Assembly (NCBI GenBank): GCA_946894095.1
Contig: OX335660.1
Span: 17,613,001-17,677,000, forward strand
Direction: 5' to 3'
DNA from: Incurvaria masculella
Lineage: Eukaryota; Arthropoda; Insecta; Lepidoptera; Incurvariidae
Length of the DNA: 64,000 bases
In this document: one piece after another, positions 42,401-45,329 of the stretch
Numbering within the stretch: position 1 is the stretch's first letter
Layout of the letters: the number at the start of each line of letters is the position of its first letter
Position numbers and translations under genes: made by a program
Notes under the pieces: model-generated
The model's database searches: none
What the model saw: only the letters and a program-made list of their open reading frames with translations
What the model was told of the DNA's origin: nothing

Positions 42401-45320
42401 TTGTGGCTTTCGAATGGCAGGCGATTCATGGCGATTCATGCAGAACCCTAATAACTATTGTGCGTTTACATCTACTCCTGCATGTAACGTTAGTCAACAA
42501 ACGTCGTCGATCTTATGATTCTACAGAACCAATTTTCTCATAGTAGTCAGAGGCCCCAGCGCTGAGCTCCGTTCCATCTCGAGCTGTGCTGAGACGAACA
42601 ATCAAGCGTCCCAGCGAGAAATCGAGTCCACTAGGGTGACAGCGCCCACAGTGAGCACTTCGCATACATCTATAATTTAAATCAAAGGGAGTGGATTCCC
42701 TTGCACGTCTTCCTCTTCCTTTTACACAAGTATTCGTAAATTCGTAAGTAAACGTTAATGGAGATTTCCTCAGTCATCTTCGCTCGCCGATGACATTGTT
42801 CTTCTGTCAAATTCCTGAGTTCAGTTTCAGACCATGAACATGCCTTCATAAAGCGTCGATAAAGGAAGGTTTGAAGATGAACCGGGACAAAACCATTAAA
42901 CTTAGATAAGGTCATGGCATTCTGCGACTTGGTAGACAAGGACTGCCTAAGGAGGTCGACAGACGAATTCAACTGGGGTAGGGTGCCTTCGGAAAACTTA
43001 AATTCGCTCTGAGGTCCGACCTTCCGCAAAATTTTAAGATCAGAATATATGACCAGTGCGTCTCCCGGTTATGACGTACGGGTGTGAAACGTAGACTGAC
43101 GGTTGCCGTTGTTCAAATGTTGAAAGTTGCCCAGCGAGCAATGGAGCGAGCCATGATGGGAATATCGCTACGGGATATGGTGCGTAACGAGGCAATCCGC
43201 CGACGTACCAGGGTAGTCGATATTGGACACCGGGTGGCTTAGCTCAAGTGGCAGTGGGCCTGTCACGTCAGCCGAAAAGACGACGACCGTTGGAGTAACC
43301 GTGTCCTACACTGGCGGCCGTGGACAGGAAAACGGAGTTTGGGAAGACCACCTGCCAGGTGGGACGACATCAAGTGCGTCGGCGGAAAGCAGTGGTTTCG
43401 TACCGCTAAGGGCTGGGAGGACTGGAGAAAAATTGGAGACGCGTACGTCCAGCAGTGGACGCAAACACGCTGACTGACTGACTGAAATACAAACCATTCC
43501 AACATTTTGAAACTTTTTTCTTATTTTTTATTTAACAAGAAATCGCGTGTCGCAATTGTTACCAAATGAACTTGTAGAAGATTTACGGAGTAATGATAGT
43601 CTTGATTGGTTCTGTTATCTACCTACGCAGGTGAAAATAGTTTTGCATAATGATTCTAAAAGTTTACCGTATGTGTATTCCGCAGTCAACCAGTGCTATA
43701 AGTGTGATACAAGTGCAAACACTACTATAGAATTCGCCACTTTCCAGGCTGGTAAGCGCTTAAAAGTGTGGTTTTTGGATATTTCTAGTACCTCTTTTTG
43801 CTTGTTGGGACCGTAAATTTATTAAAGAAGAATACCTACACAAAATCGACGTGCGACATGGAACTATGAGAAAGCCTGTTTTCATTACTACTGAAAGTAC
43901 AAATCTATGGTCGATAACGTATAAGATGGACTTGACCCTTAGTTCAGAATATCCTAATTGCAATATTTCGGTGCTCGCCTGCTAGACCAATGGCAGGTAT
44001 ATGTAGGTGGGTTTGCGGCAAAAATCCATCTGTTCGCTGCCGAACTTACCTTGAGGATGGACTCGATCGGAGGTGAGTGGTGGCCCGGCATGCTCTGCAA
44101 TGGGAAATCAAAATATAGATGATAAACATACGAAAATGTAATGGCTCGTATTTCGATAGGTTAAGTTTGGATGGTTATGTGAACCTGATGGTGCGCCGCC
44201 GTGCCGTTGGGGAGCCGCAGCGGTTGCGGCCGATGCTGCGTGTGCGCCGCTCCACCCCCTCCGCCTCCCCCTCCAGCACCCGTCGCCTGCGCACACACAC
44301 ACACCGTCAGCTAACGTGCACGTACGGAGAGCGGCACAAAGTTTGTGATGGAAGAACGAAAACGGAGACACATCACCGGCCTGCAACACCTGGACGAGTC
44401 AATCAGTACGAAAATAAGAGCGGCCTATTGTATTCTGCGCTGGATAGCGTTGGAGGCTGGCCAGGAACAATTGGCACCAGCGGTCCCATACCGGGGAGCA
44501 ACCAGCTCGAGCGAGGATCGGGAGCGGGGGGAAGGAGGCGACCGGATCTACCTTGGCGTGGTGATAGGCGGCGACGGCGGCGATGCGGTGCTGGTGCGCG
44601 GCAGCCGCGGCGGAGGCCGACACGGTGCGTCCATTCTGGTGCGCGGGCGGCGGCGGCGGCGGCAGCGGCGGTGGCGGCGCGTGCTGCGGCTTCTTGAACT
44701 CGCTGCCGCGCTGCGAGGACGACGAAGCGCCTGCGTGACGCACACAATTCAAAGATCCGCGACGATGTTGTTCGTGTAGGTAGTAGTAGATGGATACATG
44801 GTCTATTTTGATTTGGTGTTAACGCTCCGGGGCGTGCAGGGTGATGGCGGTGGGAGGGGGGGAGGGGGAGGGTACTCACAGGCGGGCGCCGGGCTGGGCG
44901 GCTCGGCGCAGATGCCGATAGAGTTGCGCGGGTCGTCAAACAGGTGCTGCGCGATGAAGTAGTCGCCGAGCTTCTTCTGGATCTGTTGCGAGACGCTGTC
45001 GTTCGCCGTCACCTGCGCACGCACCGCACCTCTCTCGTCATCTCATCATTCCATCCTTCGCTCGCGCCACGCGCGCACTGGAGGGATATGGAAATGAGAG
45101 TCTCACCTTGAACGGTTTGGCGAAGAGCGACTCGGGCTCCGTGGGCGCGGCCTGCGCGGACATCTGCAGCGCGCGCGCGGCTCGCTCGCGCTCGCGCTCG
45201 CGGTCGCGCTCGCGCTCGCGGCCGCCGCCCGCGCCGCCCGCCGCCGCCGCCGCCGCCGCCCCGCCCGCGCCGGCGCCCGCCGCCGCCGACGCCGCCCCGC
45301 CGCGCTCCCACTTGTCGTAC
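6289..45320 (-). CDS. lilli: Lilliputian / AF4-FMR2 family protein (AFF), 18 exons
   Basis: Exons joined 45320-45107, 45012-44880, 44730-44552, 44286-44185, 44094-44050, 42057-41956, 41863-41818, 35171-35129, 33324-33184, 32142-31848, 31463-31262, 26496-26264, 16809-16366, 14548-14372, 9843-9602, 8025-7929, 7455-7209, 6407-6289. All have GT/AG ends and every junction keeps frame, giving about 1,019 residues. Vertebrate AFF4 is ~1,160 and Drosophila Lilli longer. AFF proteins are nuclear scaffolds of the super elongation complex, joining P-TEFb and ELL to paused RNA polymerase II. Visible landmarks are the N-terminal ESLFAKPFK-VTANDSVSQQIQ segment, ESILKEM, a DSEEE/SDSDTDTSSDE acidic Ser stretch, the KKRRGRPPK AT-hook, and the C-terminal homology domain from about NHKHYLQEA to HAISLLKSEPRE. 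The start codon is not in the exons found. Introns hold most of the transposons in the window. Confidence 0.88.
6421..6497 (-). pseudogene. decayed tandem copy of lilli exon 18
   Basis: The minus strand here reads TTCTCGATATTCCGCCACCTCGTG then CATCACGCCATCTCG. This repeats the middle of exon 18 (TTCTCGACGTTCCGCCACCTC, CGTCACGCCATCTCG) with scattered changes. It lies 14 bp upstream of the true acceptor in gene orientation, inside the last intron, and lacks a usable frame. It is a partial local duplication. Confidence 0.75.
6590..6840 (-). mobile_element. LINE 3' end fragment
   Basis: The minus strand reads CNSLPSEVVNTVSVNSFKNKLDNH, the C-terminal residues of a CR1/jockey-like RT. It is followed by the hairpin CAGCTTAAAGCTG at 6603-6615 and a short (AATA)n tail. 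This is the same family end as at 1085 and 4936. Confidence 0.7.
7209..7455 (-). CDS. lilli: lilli exon 17
   Basis: The acceptor follows a TG-repeat tract (…GTGTGCAG at 7456) and the donor is GTCAGT at 7208. The exon encodes a Ser/Ala/Gly linker (SPLSPTPSPAGSVGSVG) and then the conserved C-terminal helix HHALLQLTKYYTFLYVAHDL with WEQADSL, matching [22 protein letters not shown] of AFF4. Entry phase 0, exit phase 1. Confidence 0.9.
7929..8025 (-). CDS. lilli: lilli exon 16
   Basis: Acceptor TTGCAG at 8026, donor GTGACA at 7928. It encodes LRVQALLYLRMFKMYKREVK and EYNKIVQEYQQK, corresponding to the LLYLRLFKLKKE helix of the AFF C-terminal domain used for AFF dimerisation. Phase 2 in, phase 0 out. 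Confidence 0.9.
8412..8961. mobile_element. MITE family A, 550 bp, TTAA-flanked
   Basis: 18-bp perfect inverted ends (TTAAGGTGGCCCAACCCG at 8412 and its complement ending at 8961) bound a non-coding 550-bp body. TTAA at both tips suggests a TTAA target duplication, as for piggyBac-type elements, but no transposase is present. Relatives lie at 36834-38929 (rearranged and interrupted) and 47528-48067. The internal palindrome CACGGTACAAAACCGTG is conserved in the copies. Confidence 0.85.
9190..9540 (-). mobile_element. divergent LINE 3'-UTR copy
   Basis: Read on the minus strand this matches the 3' part of the element at 11818-12640, including the blocks CACCAGCAAGCAAGGACCTT-like and TATAATGGTTTGAGAG. 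It is more diverged than the other two copies (11541-12640 and 59528-60318) and lacks the (CAATA)n tail. Confidence 0.6.
9602..9843 (-). CDS. lilli: lilli exon 15, source of the 138-bp satellite
   Basis: Acceptor GACAG at 9844 and donor GTGAGT at 9601. It encodes EATRLREAGDREADPLPRV, then YLESVLCFVLTGRLLELE and KKAFTVYRDTIEYIKSI. This corresponds to YLQEAKKLK…YLDAVVSFIECGNALE…YSETVDLIK of the AFF C-terminal domain. Phase 0 in, phase 2 out. Its first ~98 bp plus ~40 bp of upstream intron form the tandem unit that fills the next intron. Confidence 0.92.
9844..11540. repeat. 138-bp tandem array derived from lilli exon 15 (block 1)
   Basis: About 12 units have a strict 138-bp spacing; TAGGTAT recurs at 9914, 10052, 10190, 10328, 10466, 10604 and on, with one 2-bp deletion near 11370. 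On the minus strand each unit is an AG acceptor, then GAGGCGACGCGGTTGCGCGAGG (exon 15 start), then exon-like sequence to ACGGGCC, then a short intron-like piece. Variants recur every four units: TCCTGACATAC at about 9979, 10531 and 11083 gives a 552-bp higher-order period. The long plus-strand ORF across the array is a by-product of the period being a multiple of three. The minus-strand exon frame ends in TGA in most units. Confidence 0.95.
11541..12640 (+). mobile_element. LINE 3' fragment inserted in the exon-15 array
   Basis: The fragment starts with an RT C-terminus (ICNSVRFYNKLPKEVRDL, ending at TGA near 11739), followed by a ~900-bp 3' UTR and a (CAATA)n tail at 12620-12638. A copy in reverse orientation, truncated at the equivalent of 11818, lies at 60318-59528 with its tail at 54168-54151. 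The flanking array units are in different phases and no target duplication is visible, so the array rearranged after insertion or the insertion removed sequence. Confidence 0.85.
12641..14330. repeat. 138-bp exon-15 array (block 2), decaying to the right
   Basis: Eight well-kept units (TAGGTAT-type landmark at 12741, 12879, 13017, 13155, 13293, 13431, 13569, 13707) are followed by about five increasingly diverged and shortened units. The latter are marked by …CAGCGTCACTCGTG… and …CAGCATCACTTCCAG… up to 14290, next to exon 14. The older edge thus lies toward exon 14 and the homogenised part toward exon 15. Confidence 0.92.
14372..14548 (-). CDS. lilli: lilli exon 14
   Basis: Acceptor TTGCAG at 14549, donor GTATGT at 14371, 59 codons in phase 0. 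It encodes a Gly-rich linker and TPIYYSYFEGLPAETAADAE then RNHKHYLQ, the entry to the AFF C-terminal homology domain (YSADHYLQEAKKLK in AFF4). Confidence 0.88.
14700..15930 (+). mobile_element. RNase H-bearing LINE 3' part
   Basis: Coding sequence is readable from about 14718 (TSKALEVILDLRPLHLHVQQ) through an RNase H domain in 14861-15334 (IYTDGSK, FQAECVGI, IISDSASV, LQWIRGQ). A short GA-rich duplication near 15328 shifts the frame, and a downstream segment 15340-15835 follows (ADELAKRGS, then CRGCMETTETTAHVLLEC, a CX2C…HX4C motif). The copy ends in a (CTAA)n tail at 15899-15922. RNase H domains occur in I-, Loa- and related LINE clades. The RT is absent, so it is 5'-truncated and dead. Confidence 0.85.
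15985..16065 (+). mobile_element. tiny RT scrap
   Basis: Translation of about 15995-16060 gives IRGVLQGAIVSPLLFTY, which resembles the RT motif GVPQGAVLSPLLF. Nothing else of the element is evident. Confidence 0.4.
16366..16809 (-). CDS. lilli: lilli exon 13
   Basis: Acceptor TTCCAG at 16810, donor GTACGT at 16365, 148 codons in phase 0. It encodes VFTPKKSDEGGG, a (KGG)n run, acidic ESGADADEEHE, an Ala-rich stretch, LMVRVPLARL (resembling the LIVKIDLNLLTRIP element of vertebrate AFFs) and basic SRSRKRTSSVSSSGTDKRAR, a likely nuclear localisation segment. It is very GC-rich compared with the surrounding introns. Confidence 0.85.
16960..18530 (+). mobile_element. jockey-like LINE RT, 5'-truncated
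   Basis: ORFs 16965-17294 and 17328-18560 form one RT broken by TAA at 17292. Motifs are ITPVFKSGDKRNVENHRPIS, NQHGFL, YTDFSKAFDKI, SGVPQGSHLGPLLF and catalytic YADD (about 18183). The C-terminus expected after LLQ is replaced near 18527 by a different RT C-terminus. There is no endonuclease. It lies in the lilli intron between exons 12 and 13, opposite to lilli. Confidence 0.88.
18531..18990 (+). mobile_element. 3' end of a different LINE fused to the preceding RT
   Basis: In another frame, 18538-18840 reads DIRRHRKSHVLSLLYCTL, then FSVQAARMWNQLPLELRQCS and LKEFLLKS*. This C-terminal style differs from the YVRS-LEY-type ends expected for the upstream RT. An AT-rich 3' UTR with a (TA)n tract follows up to the mariner at 18993. 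The join suggests a template switch. Confidence 0.6.
19963..20130 (+). CDS. captured exon-like ORF with zinc-ligand pattern
   Basis: Starting at ATG 19963 the frame reads MAPYGDRCFNPFHLVLH, then LRKISKCLAQKW and YVCTSCRKRLL before running into mariner sequence near 20128. The C-X-NPF…H…CX2CRK spacing resembles a zinc-binding N-terminus I have seen in uncharacterised arthropod proteins, but I cannot name it. Upstream sequence (19790-19960) looks like a promoter/5' UTR of another gene. It lies opposite to the transposase inside the mariner ends. Identity is uncertain. Confidence 0.4.
20130..20807 (-). pseudogene. mariner transposase, C-terminus missing
   Basis: From ATG 20807 it reads MSESNEEIRYILKFYYKKG, with paired helix-turn-helix segments (AQIWFKRFQSGNFDVKD, RSGRP), the mariner linker WVPHEL (about residue 116) and the first catalytic Asp in LITGDEKWITYD (about residue 150). 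After YCEQLMRLK the frame enters foreign sequence and stops. The second and third catalytic acidic residues (HDNARPH and SPDL boxes) are absent. It cannot act as a transposase alone. Confidence 0.88.
21000..24000 (-). mobile_element. R4/Dong-type LINE, 5'-truncated
   Basis: The element spans the ORF below plus an open in-frame extension to about 24000 (YSIKNQKWVGAKNKK…) and a ~100-bp 3' UTR to about 21000, abutting the mariner target TA. It lies in the intron between lilli exons 12 and 13, on the same strand as lilli. N-terminal zinc fingers and the 5' UTR are missing. A LINE-type tail (CTTTTGTACAATTTTATC…AATAAATG) at 24008-24075 directly abuts its truncated end. Confidence 0.85.
21107..23818 (-). 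CDS. LINE ORF: RT plus restriction-like endonuclease
   Basis: 903 uninterrupted codons from ATG 23818, open for ~60 more codons upstream. RT motifs are WKSPGLDKLQNYYIKYL, TLIPKNGDTKDAKNWRPIA, WLDYKKAYDSVPHEW, YQGDSMSPLLF and the catalytic YMDD (HLMYMDDIKLYAK). Downstream comes a zinc motif CRLCHEKDETVMHIISGC (CX2CX8HX4C) and the endonuclease motif RPDLIY…YLIDV (PD-X14-D) with trailing Lys/Glu residues. This domain order is that of R2/R4/NeSL-group LINEs; the YMDD and compact C-terminus favour R4/Dong. The protein would nick target DNA and prime reverse transcription there. The intact frame implies recent insertion. Confidence 0.9.
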   Translation of the reverse strand: MIEITRGITTRRMQHIKNQLYDKYKITSEISLLNNMELLKQKIKMYAGRIKRYEEENSKKNENISFRENEHKFYRKMFDKTKPPNEIPTKENIETFWSNIFANTKQVLRPNDWIERIKENVQIKRETDFEEISLENLQNNIKKLNNWKSPGLDKLQNYYIKYLTNTHSMILKSFNNILSEKEDIQTWFVTGMTTLIPKNGDTKDAKNWRPIACLPTMYKLLTSILSDEIYDHCDQNDLLTPQQRGCKRHTRGCKDHLILNKIILEDAQKNKKNLNMAWLDYKKAYDSVPHEWILETLNIYKCSKIIIKFLEKSMKQWQTIMSAMGAHAVVTTSPIKINRGIYQGDSMSPLLFCLSLNPLSIMLKNYARTGYKLKSGMLFNHLMYMDDIKLYAKNKHEMAILIDTVEIYTRNIGMEFGLNKCSVLEMKCGKMNQCYGENHILLDGNEIECLKINEKYKYLGIHENGEIDHKNIKLCRKKEYFTRLRRILQSKLNARNIVRAINSYAVPVLIYTFNVINYNIKELQKIDIKTRKILNIYKTHQQKADVERLYLPIHEGGRGLLNIENLYKRLSIKFEKYLQDECDIIIRAIQLSDYEKTLHSIQKEGAQFRYELNLDEPTENDTKILKCQINQMKEKWKIKPLHGQIVRQVLLCPNIDYMKSFTWLKKKPITPKLESQIFAIQDQAIITRQFERDILKKDSDGKCRLCHEKDETVMHIISGCKILVQPLYLKRHNKLVKYIYWCLRKKHNFETTKFWWKCPLNEPHVIENESAKILWEIPVTTDYALPNNRPDLIYTNKLNNITYLIDVTVPSDYNITKKEIEKLSKYHALKIEIQRLWNTSSKIVPIVIGNTGIICKTVHNYIRDLEAEIKIEILQRQAAVDTTMIMTKFMCGYLGEINAEEEE
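24076..24845 (+). mobile_element. jockey-like LINE 3' fragment
   Basis: The plus strand reads YVRSHLEFASTAWNPHYKT, IIEKIQNKFIKHFSF and LNLDSLENRRTLTNA. After frame slips it continues KVPFRCPNRFTRSRDLF…FLRRSCDNYNKMFFDLDLF. A 3' UTR ends in GAATAAATAAAAAAAGCC at 24824-24841. It belongs to the same family as the fragment at 37900-38644. Confidence 0.8.
24846..25846. other. gene-free stretch with a short direct duplication
   Basis: There is no coding signal. A ~34-bp block (GTAACCCCAGTTACGAGAGT CGCCGGCT…, split here) occurs at 25425 and again at 25494, each ending in a CCGGCT-CAAGCCG hairpin and flanked by GCGCG runs. Pyrimidine tracts lie at 25057-25086. Confidence 0.5.
25847..26267. repeat. 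141-bp tandem copies of the donor end of lilli exon 12
   Basis: The donor CGCAAG|GTACGC recurs at exon ends 26264, 26123 and 25982, exactly 141 bp apart. A fourth, altered copy lies at 25850-25980. Each unit holds ~87 bp of exon (GESDAEPPPPSHSHPHPHLT then DNKACIFRK) and 54 bp of intron. The period is 47 codons and the intron piece has no stop in frame, so the frame stays open through all copies. Confidence 0.93.
26264..26496 (-). CDS. lilli: lilli exon 12 (AT-hook)
   Basis: Acceptor TTTAG at 26497, first donor GTACGC at 26263. Phase 1 in (Gly shared with exon 11), phase 0 out. It encodes GRPPKSAARAVSG, KKRRGRPPKPKLT (AT-hook for AT-rich DNA minor groove), then Ser/Pro/His-rich PPPPSHSHPHPH and DNKACIFRK. 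Use of the second or third donor would add 47 or 94 residues in frame. Confidence 0.88.
26500..27130. other. intron sequence, nothing recognised
   Basis: Intron between lilli exons 11 and 12. I see neither coding sequence nor a clear repeat boundary here. Confidence 0.4.
27131..27525 (-). mobile_element. tRNA-headed SINE
   Basis: On the minus strand the right end reads GTAACCTAGTGGCCCGGGA and, ~40 nt on, TTCAGGATTCAAATCCTCG, resembling tRNA A and B boxes for RNA polymerase III. The body (GGTGCCATGCCAGGACCTT, GGTGGGCTTAAACCCTACCA-like) recurs at 39473-39735. There is no ORF of its own. Confidence 0.6.
28014..28889. mobile_element. fold-back element family F, copy 1 (876 bp)
   Basis: It is nearly identical to 33425-34300. 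Long imperfect inverted arms are visible: ATATCTCCTAAACAAATATT near 28183 pairs with AAATATTTGTTTAGGAGATA near 28713, and ATCTTCCGGGCCCC near 28764 pairs with the GGTCCGGAAGAT near 28139. It is flanked by TAA on both sides (3-bp target duplication). It has no coding capacity and its transposase source is unknown. Confidence 0.85.
28890..29465. repeat. TG/GGTG-rich low-complexity intron
   Basis: 28990-29120 is a (GTGTG)n-like purine/TG tract. The remainder is AT-rich intron with nothing recognised. Confidence 0.5.
29470..30790 (-). mobile_element. decayed jockey-like LINE RT
   Basis: The minus strand from 30790 reads a degraded RT (FDRV-like region, GVHGDLKGWFSSDVSNRCQA, SRVPEGSHLRPLLYNIY for SGVPQGSHLGPLLF, then KLQEDLHRL). 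A small MITE at 30268-30427 and flanking sequence interrupt it. It resumes near 30045 with NVGKCETIYFTRSRNPI and YFAYVRSVLEFACSVWSPEY down to about 29470. The catalytic YADD box is lost. Confidence 0.75.
30268..30427. mobile_element. 160-bp MITE inside the LINE
   Basis: Inverted ends AGGCTGAGATAAATAGTCG (30268) and CGACTATTTATCTCAGCCT (ending 30427) are perfect over 19 bp. An inner pair of AAGTAGTACTTTGTGA-type blocks extends the fold. It interrupts the LINE between KLQEDLHRL and NVGKCET. Sequence 30046-30267 is also foreign to the LINE and unassigned. Confidence 0.85.
30795..30925 (+). promoter_or_regulatory. LTR promoter scrap
   Basis: GAGATTGTTCTCGACTGGTG, CATGCGGGGGCACCTAGAAT and GATATAAAAGGTGCCCAAGCG match the promoter part of the LTR-like sequence at 46305-46620, including the TATA box. 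No retroviral ORF adjoins it. Confidence 0.5.
31262..31463 (-). CDS. lilli: lilli exon 11
   Basis: Acceptor TTGCAG at 31464, donor GTATGC at 31261; phase 0 in, phase 1 out. It encodes SPISELSVSEASSPEVAAPV, RRRRST, an 11-Ala run, LSTASSDDEPPPDPRADRPL and PPALKR, leading into the AT-hook exon. Confidence 0.86.
31737..31842. repeat. GAGGGT/GAAGGA simple repeat beside exon 10 donor
   Basis: Tandem GAGGGTGAGGGTGAAGGAGG-type units end ~6 bp from the lilli exon 10 donor. On the minus (transcribed) strand this is a C-rich tract within the intron start. Confidence 0.8.
31848..32142 (-). CDS. lilli: lilli exon 10 (acidic Ser-rich)
   Basis: Acceptor TCGCAG at 32143, donor GTAAGT at 31847. It encodes ISPLVASPSSSDSSPSDSD then TDTSSDEPPGP (the acidic poly-Ser/Asp stretch of AFF proteins), an Ala-rich tract, WSLSNFAPP (resembling the conserved WQLDNWL element of AFF4) and SYDSGKEVEHVLADVKSKP. 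Phase 2 in, phase 0 out. Confidence 0.88.
32270..32830 (+). mobile_element. LINE 3' fragment with internal fold-back
   Basis: The plus strand reads ATWERIFKLQIRAMRAVLGM, then DYHGYNTRAKDLIRLPLVKR, SKTSKSFI (stop) NSIRFFNKLPPCIVE and LNSFKRTIRQILLKKAYY. These are the last ~150 residues of a LINE RT related to the fragment at 11541. Coding residues between RDSC and YARNNL are missing and replaced by a 20-bp fold-back. Confidence 0.75.
32377..32423. repeat. perfect 20-bp inverted repeat, 7-bp loop
   Basis: CCTGCTGCGCCGCATTCTCG (32377-32396) and its exact complement (32404-32423) flank a 7-nt loop at a deletion point in a LINE fragment, as at 2261-2326. Confidence 0.95.
33184..33324 (-). CDS. 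lilli: lilli exon 9
   Basis: Acceptor TTGCAG at 33325, donor GTCAGT at 33183. It encodes CFPAAGARGGG, Gly-rich sequence, GKQLVGLSDSEEEHERVV and SPHPHP. LSDSEEE fits the LSSSEDSDGEQD acidic element of AFF4. Phase 2 at both ends. Confidence 0.82.
33400..34675. repeat. GGCGGCGGCTAGGGGGA minisatellite, split by element F
   Basis: Units of about 34 bp (GGCGGCGGCGAGTGGAAAGC + GGCGGCTAGGGGGA) fill 34301-34675. One unit remains at 33405-33424, left of the inserted fold-back element 33425-34300. Runs of G every few bases make G-quadruplex formation plausible. Confidence 0.9.
33425..34300. mobile_element. fold-back element family F, copy 2 (876 bp)
   Basis: Starts TACTCCAGGAACTTTAGCC and ends ACCCCGGTCTA, matching 28014-28889 throughout. 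It interrupts the minisatellite with GGG repeated on both sides (3-bp duplication). Confidence 0.88.
35129..35171 (-). CDS. lilli: lilli exon 8 (43-nt microexon)
   Basis: Acceptor GCTGCAG at 35172, donor GTAAGT at 35128. The 43 nt give (G)LDNRISHPPSAVSP with phase 1 entry and phase 2 exit, exactly the phases required by exons 7 and 9. There is no other evidence, but the phase fit makes it likely. Confidence 0.7.
35508..36058. mobile_element. MITE family C, ~550 bp
   Basis: Inverted ends GGAGGTCATGACATTTTTGG TCACGATAAGG (split) and TTACGTTATCGTTACCATTT… match 41065-41612 along the whole length. It is non-coding and lies within the intron between lilli exons 7 and 8. Confidence 0.82.
37332..37680. 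mobile_element. MITE family B, copy 1 (~350 bp)
   Basis: Ends AGTCTGAGTTCTCACCTAAA and TTTAGGTGACAACTGGGACT are imperfect inverted repeats around CACCTAAA. The body is non-coding and shared with copy 2. Confidence 0.8.
37693..38776. mobile_element. MITE family B, copy 2, split by a LINE
   Basis: It starts AGTCTGAGTTCTCACCTAAA at 37693, is broken after GTTGAGTAAGCTG (37899), and resumes at about 38645 (TCTAACTCGGACTCGCAAAT) to end TTTAGGTGACAACTGAGACT at 38774. Confidence 0.8.
37900..38644 (+). mobile_element. jockey-like LINE 3' fragment inside MITE B
   Basis: The plus strand reads SYTSFVRSHLENASTVWNPQ, DNLERIQKKFFKYKRF, LPSLVDRRDIRDLLF…INFRCPTKSTRSHDTFYV…FIRRSCTTFNKKCVDLDIF and stops at about 38415. 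A 3' UTR ends in poly(A) at 38628-38642. Related to 24076-24845. Confidence 0.85.
38930..39460. promoter_or_regulatory. GC/CpG-rich intronic island, possible internal promoter
   Basis: 530 bp of dense CpG sequence sit in an otherwise AT-rich intron between lilli exons 7 and 8. On the minus strand a TATA-like AATTATAAAC (~39150), an initiator-like CTCAGTGTT (~39090) and an ATG near 39053 occur in order. It could start a shorter lilli transcript or be an unrelated insertion. No splice donor for a first exon is convincing. Confidence 0.35.
39473..39735 (-). mobile_element. SINE copy related to 27131-27525
   Basis: Shares GACATGGATGGCTAATACC, TTCGAAGGAATAGGTGCCAT, GCCAGGACCTT and GGGCTTAACCCTACCA with the first copy. 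The tRNA-like head is not recognisable here. Confidence 0.6.
40029..40067. repeat. perfect 16-bp fold-back
   Basis: CCACAGAAATCGGAAT (40029-40044) and its complement (40052-40067) flank ATACTAA. The flanks also repeat GGTGGCATC directly. Confidence 0.95.
40170..40196. repeat. 27-bp near-complete palindrome
   Basis: GATGAACTGTCTA, a single T, then its exact complement TAGACAGTTCATC. Confidence 0.95.
40198..40494 (+). mobile_element. lepidopteran ~300-bp interspersed repeat
   Basis: Contains GGTGTCGGACTCGCACACGA, AGGGTTCCGTACCATAGTAC, AAAGCGGCAAAATAAACAC, GACGGACGGGTGGACGGACG and TTTGGGCACGGAACCCTAAA in that order. I recognise this set as a very common repeat of moth and butterfly genomes. 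The self-complementary GGGTTCCGT/ACGGAACCC ends could fold. Confidence 0.75.
40540..40700. mobile_element. MITE family C fragment
   Basis: TAACGCAACCACTTGGCGCA, GCATCAGAGGGTTGGT and TTATCGTGACCAAAAATGTTG TGACCTCCC (split) match one end of family C. The other half is missing. Confidence 0.75.
41065..41612. mobile_element. MITE family C, copy 2
   Basis: GGAGGTCACGACATTTTTGG at the start and TACCATTTTTGTCGCGACCT at the end are inverted repeats. The body matches 35508-36058. Confidence 0.85.
41818..41863 (-). CDS. lilli: lilli exon 7
   Basis: Acceptor CCGCAG at 41864, donor GTGAGT at 41817. The 46 nt encode VQEHHLEPKISPVKP(G), phase 0 in and phase 1 out. Confidence 0.82.
41956..42057 (-). CDS. 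lilli: lilli exon 6
   Basis: Acceptor GCGCAG at 42058, donor GTCTGT at 41955, 34 codons. It encodes EMKALPEALSALAATPRNEL then DNKFIFNPYTNKLQ. With exon 5 (ESILK) this aligns with [20 protein letters not shown]…KFPF of AFF4, the conserved segment of the AFF N-terminal half. Confidence 0.9.
42239..42431. mobile_element. hairpin MITE, 193 bp
   Basis: CCATGAATCGCCTGCCATTC GAAAGCCACAACAGCGCCGCG (split) at the left is the complement of the right end. The centre 42301-42320/42334-42353 is a perfect 20-bp stem. Almost the whole element is one stem-loop with a ~16-nt asymmetry. Non-coding. Confidence 0.9.
42770..43500 (+). mobile_element. RTE-like LINE 3' fragment
   Basis: The plus strand reads EVDRRIQLG, GAFGKLKFALRSDLPQNFKI RIYDQCVSR (split) then after a slip VAQRAMERAMMGISLRDMV RNEAIRRRT (split), WQWACHVSRKDDDRWSNRVL, RPPARWDDIK and GWEDWRKIGDAYVQQWT. 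It ends in a (TGAC)n tail at 43472-43485. This is the C-terminal signature of RTE-clade LINEs. Several stops are present. Confidence 0.85.
44050..44094 (-). CDS. lilli: lilli exon 5 (45 nt)
   Basis: Acceptor TTGCAG at 44095, donor GTAAGT at 44049. Encodes SMPGHHSPPIESILK in phase 0; IESILK+EM of exon 6 matches the VDEILKEM motif of AFF proteins. Confidence 0.9.
44185..44286 (-). CDS. lilli: lilli exon 4
   Basis: Acceptor GCGCAG at 44287. The donor GTTCAC at 44184 is weak. 34 codons encode a Gly run then AAHTQHRPQPLRLPNGTAAH HQ (split). Phases match exons 3 and 5. The donor is the least certain of the gene. Confidence 0.75.
44552..44730 (-). CDS. lilli: lilli exon 3
   Basis: Acceptor CACGCAG at 44731, donor GTAGAT at 44551. 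Encodes (C)ASSSSQRGSEFKKPQHAPP, a Pro run, HQNGRTVSASAAAAAHQHRI and AAYHHAK. Low complexity; the Ser-rich start corresponds to the Ser/Lys linker after the AFF N-terminal segment. Confidence 0.82.
44880..45012 (-). CDS. lilli: lilli exon 2 (N-terminal homology)
   Basis: Acceptor GCGCAG at 45013, donor GTGAGT at 44879. Encodes VTANDSVSQQIQKKLGDYFI then AQHLFDDPRNSIGICAEPP SPAPA (split). It aligns with [20 protein letters not shown]…FIGDRSIPKL of AFF4, the P-TEFb-binding N-terminal region. Phase 0 in, phase 1 out. Confidence 0.92.
45107..45320 (-). CDS. lilli: lilli exon 1 of the readable set
   Basis: Acceptor TCGCAG at 45321, donor GTGAGA at 45106. Encodes YDKWERGGAAS, Ala/Gly tracts, an (RE)n-rich stretch and QAAPTEPESLFAKPFK, matching PLFAEPYK of AFF4. 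Entry is phase 2, so at least one upstream exon with the start codon exists. I found none in 45330-64000. Confidence 0.88.
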
Positions 45321-45329
45321 CTGCGACAA

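Noticed and set aside
42682..43029. 115-codon minus-strand ORF
   Set aside because: The plus strand of the same region reads as a degraded RTE-type RT, which explains the sequence better.
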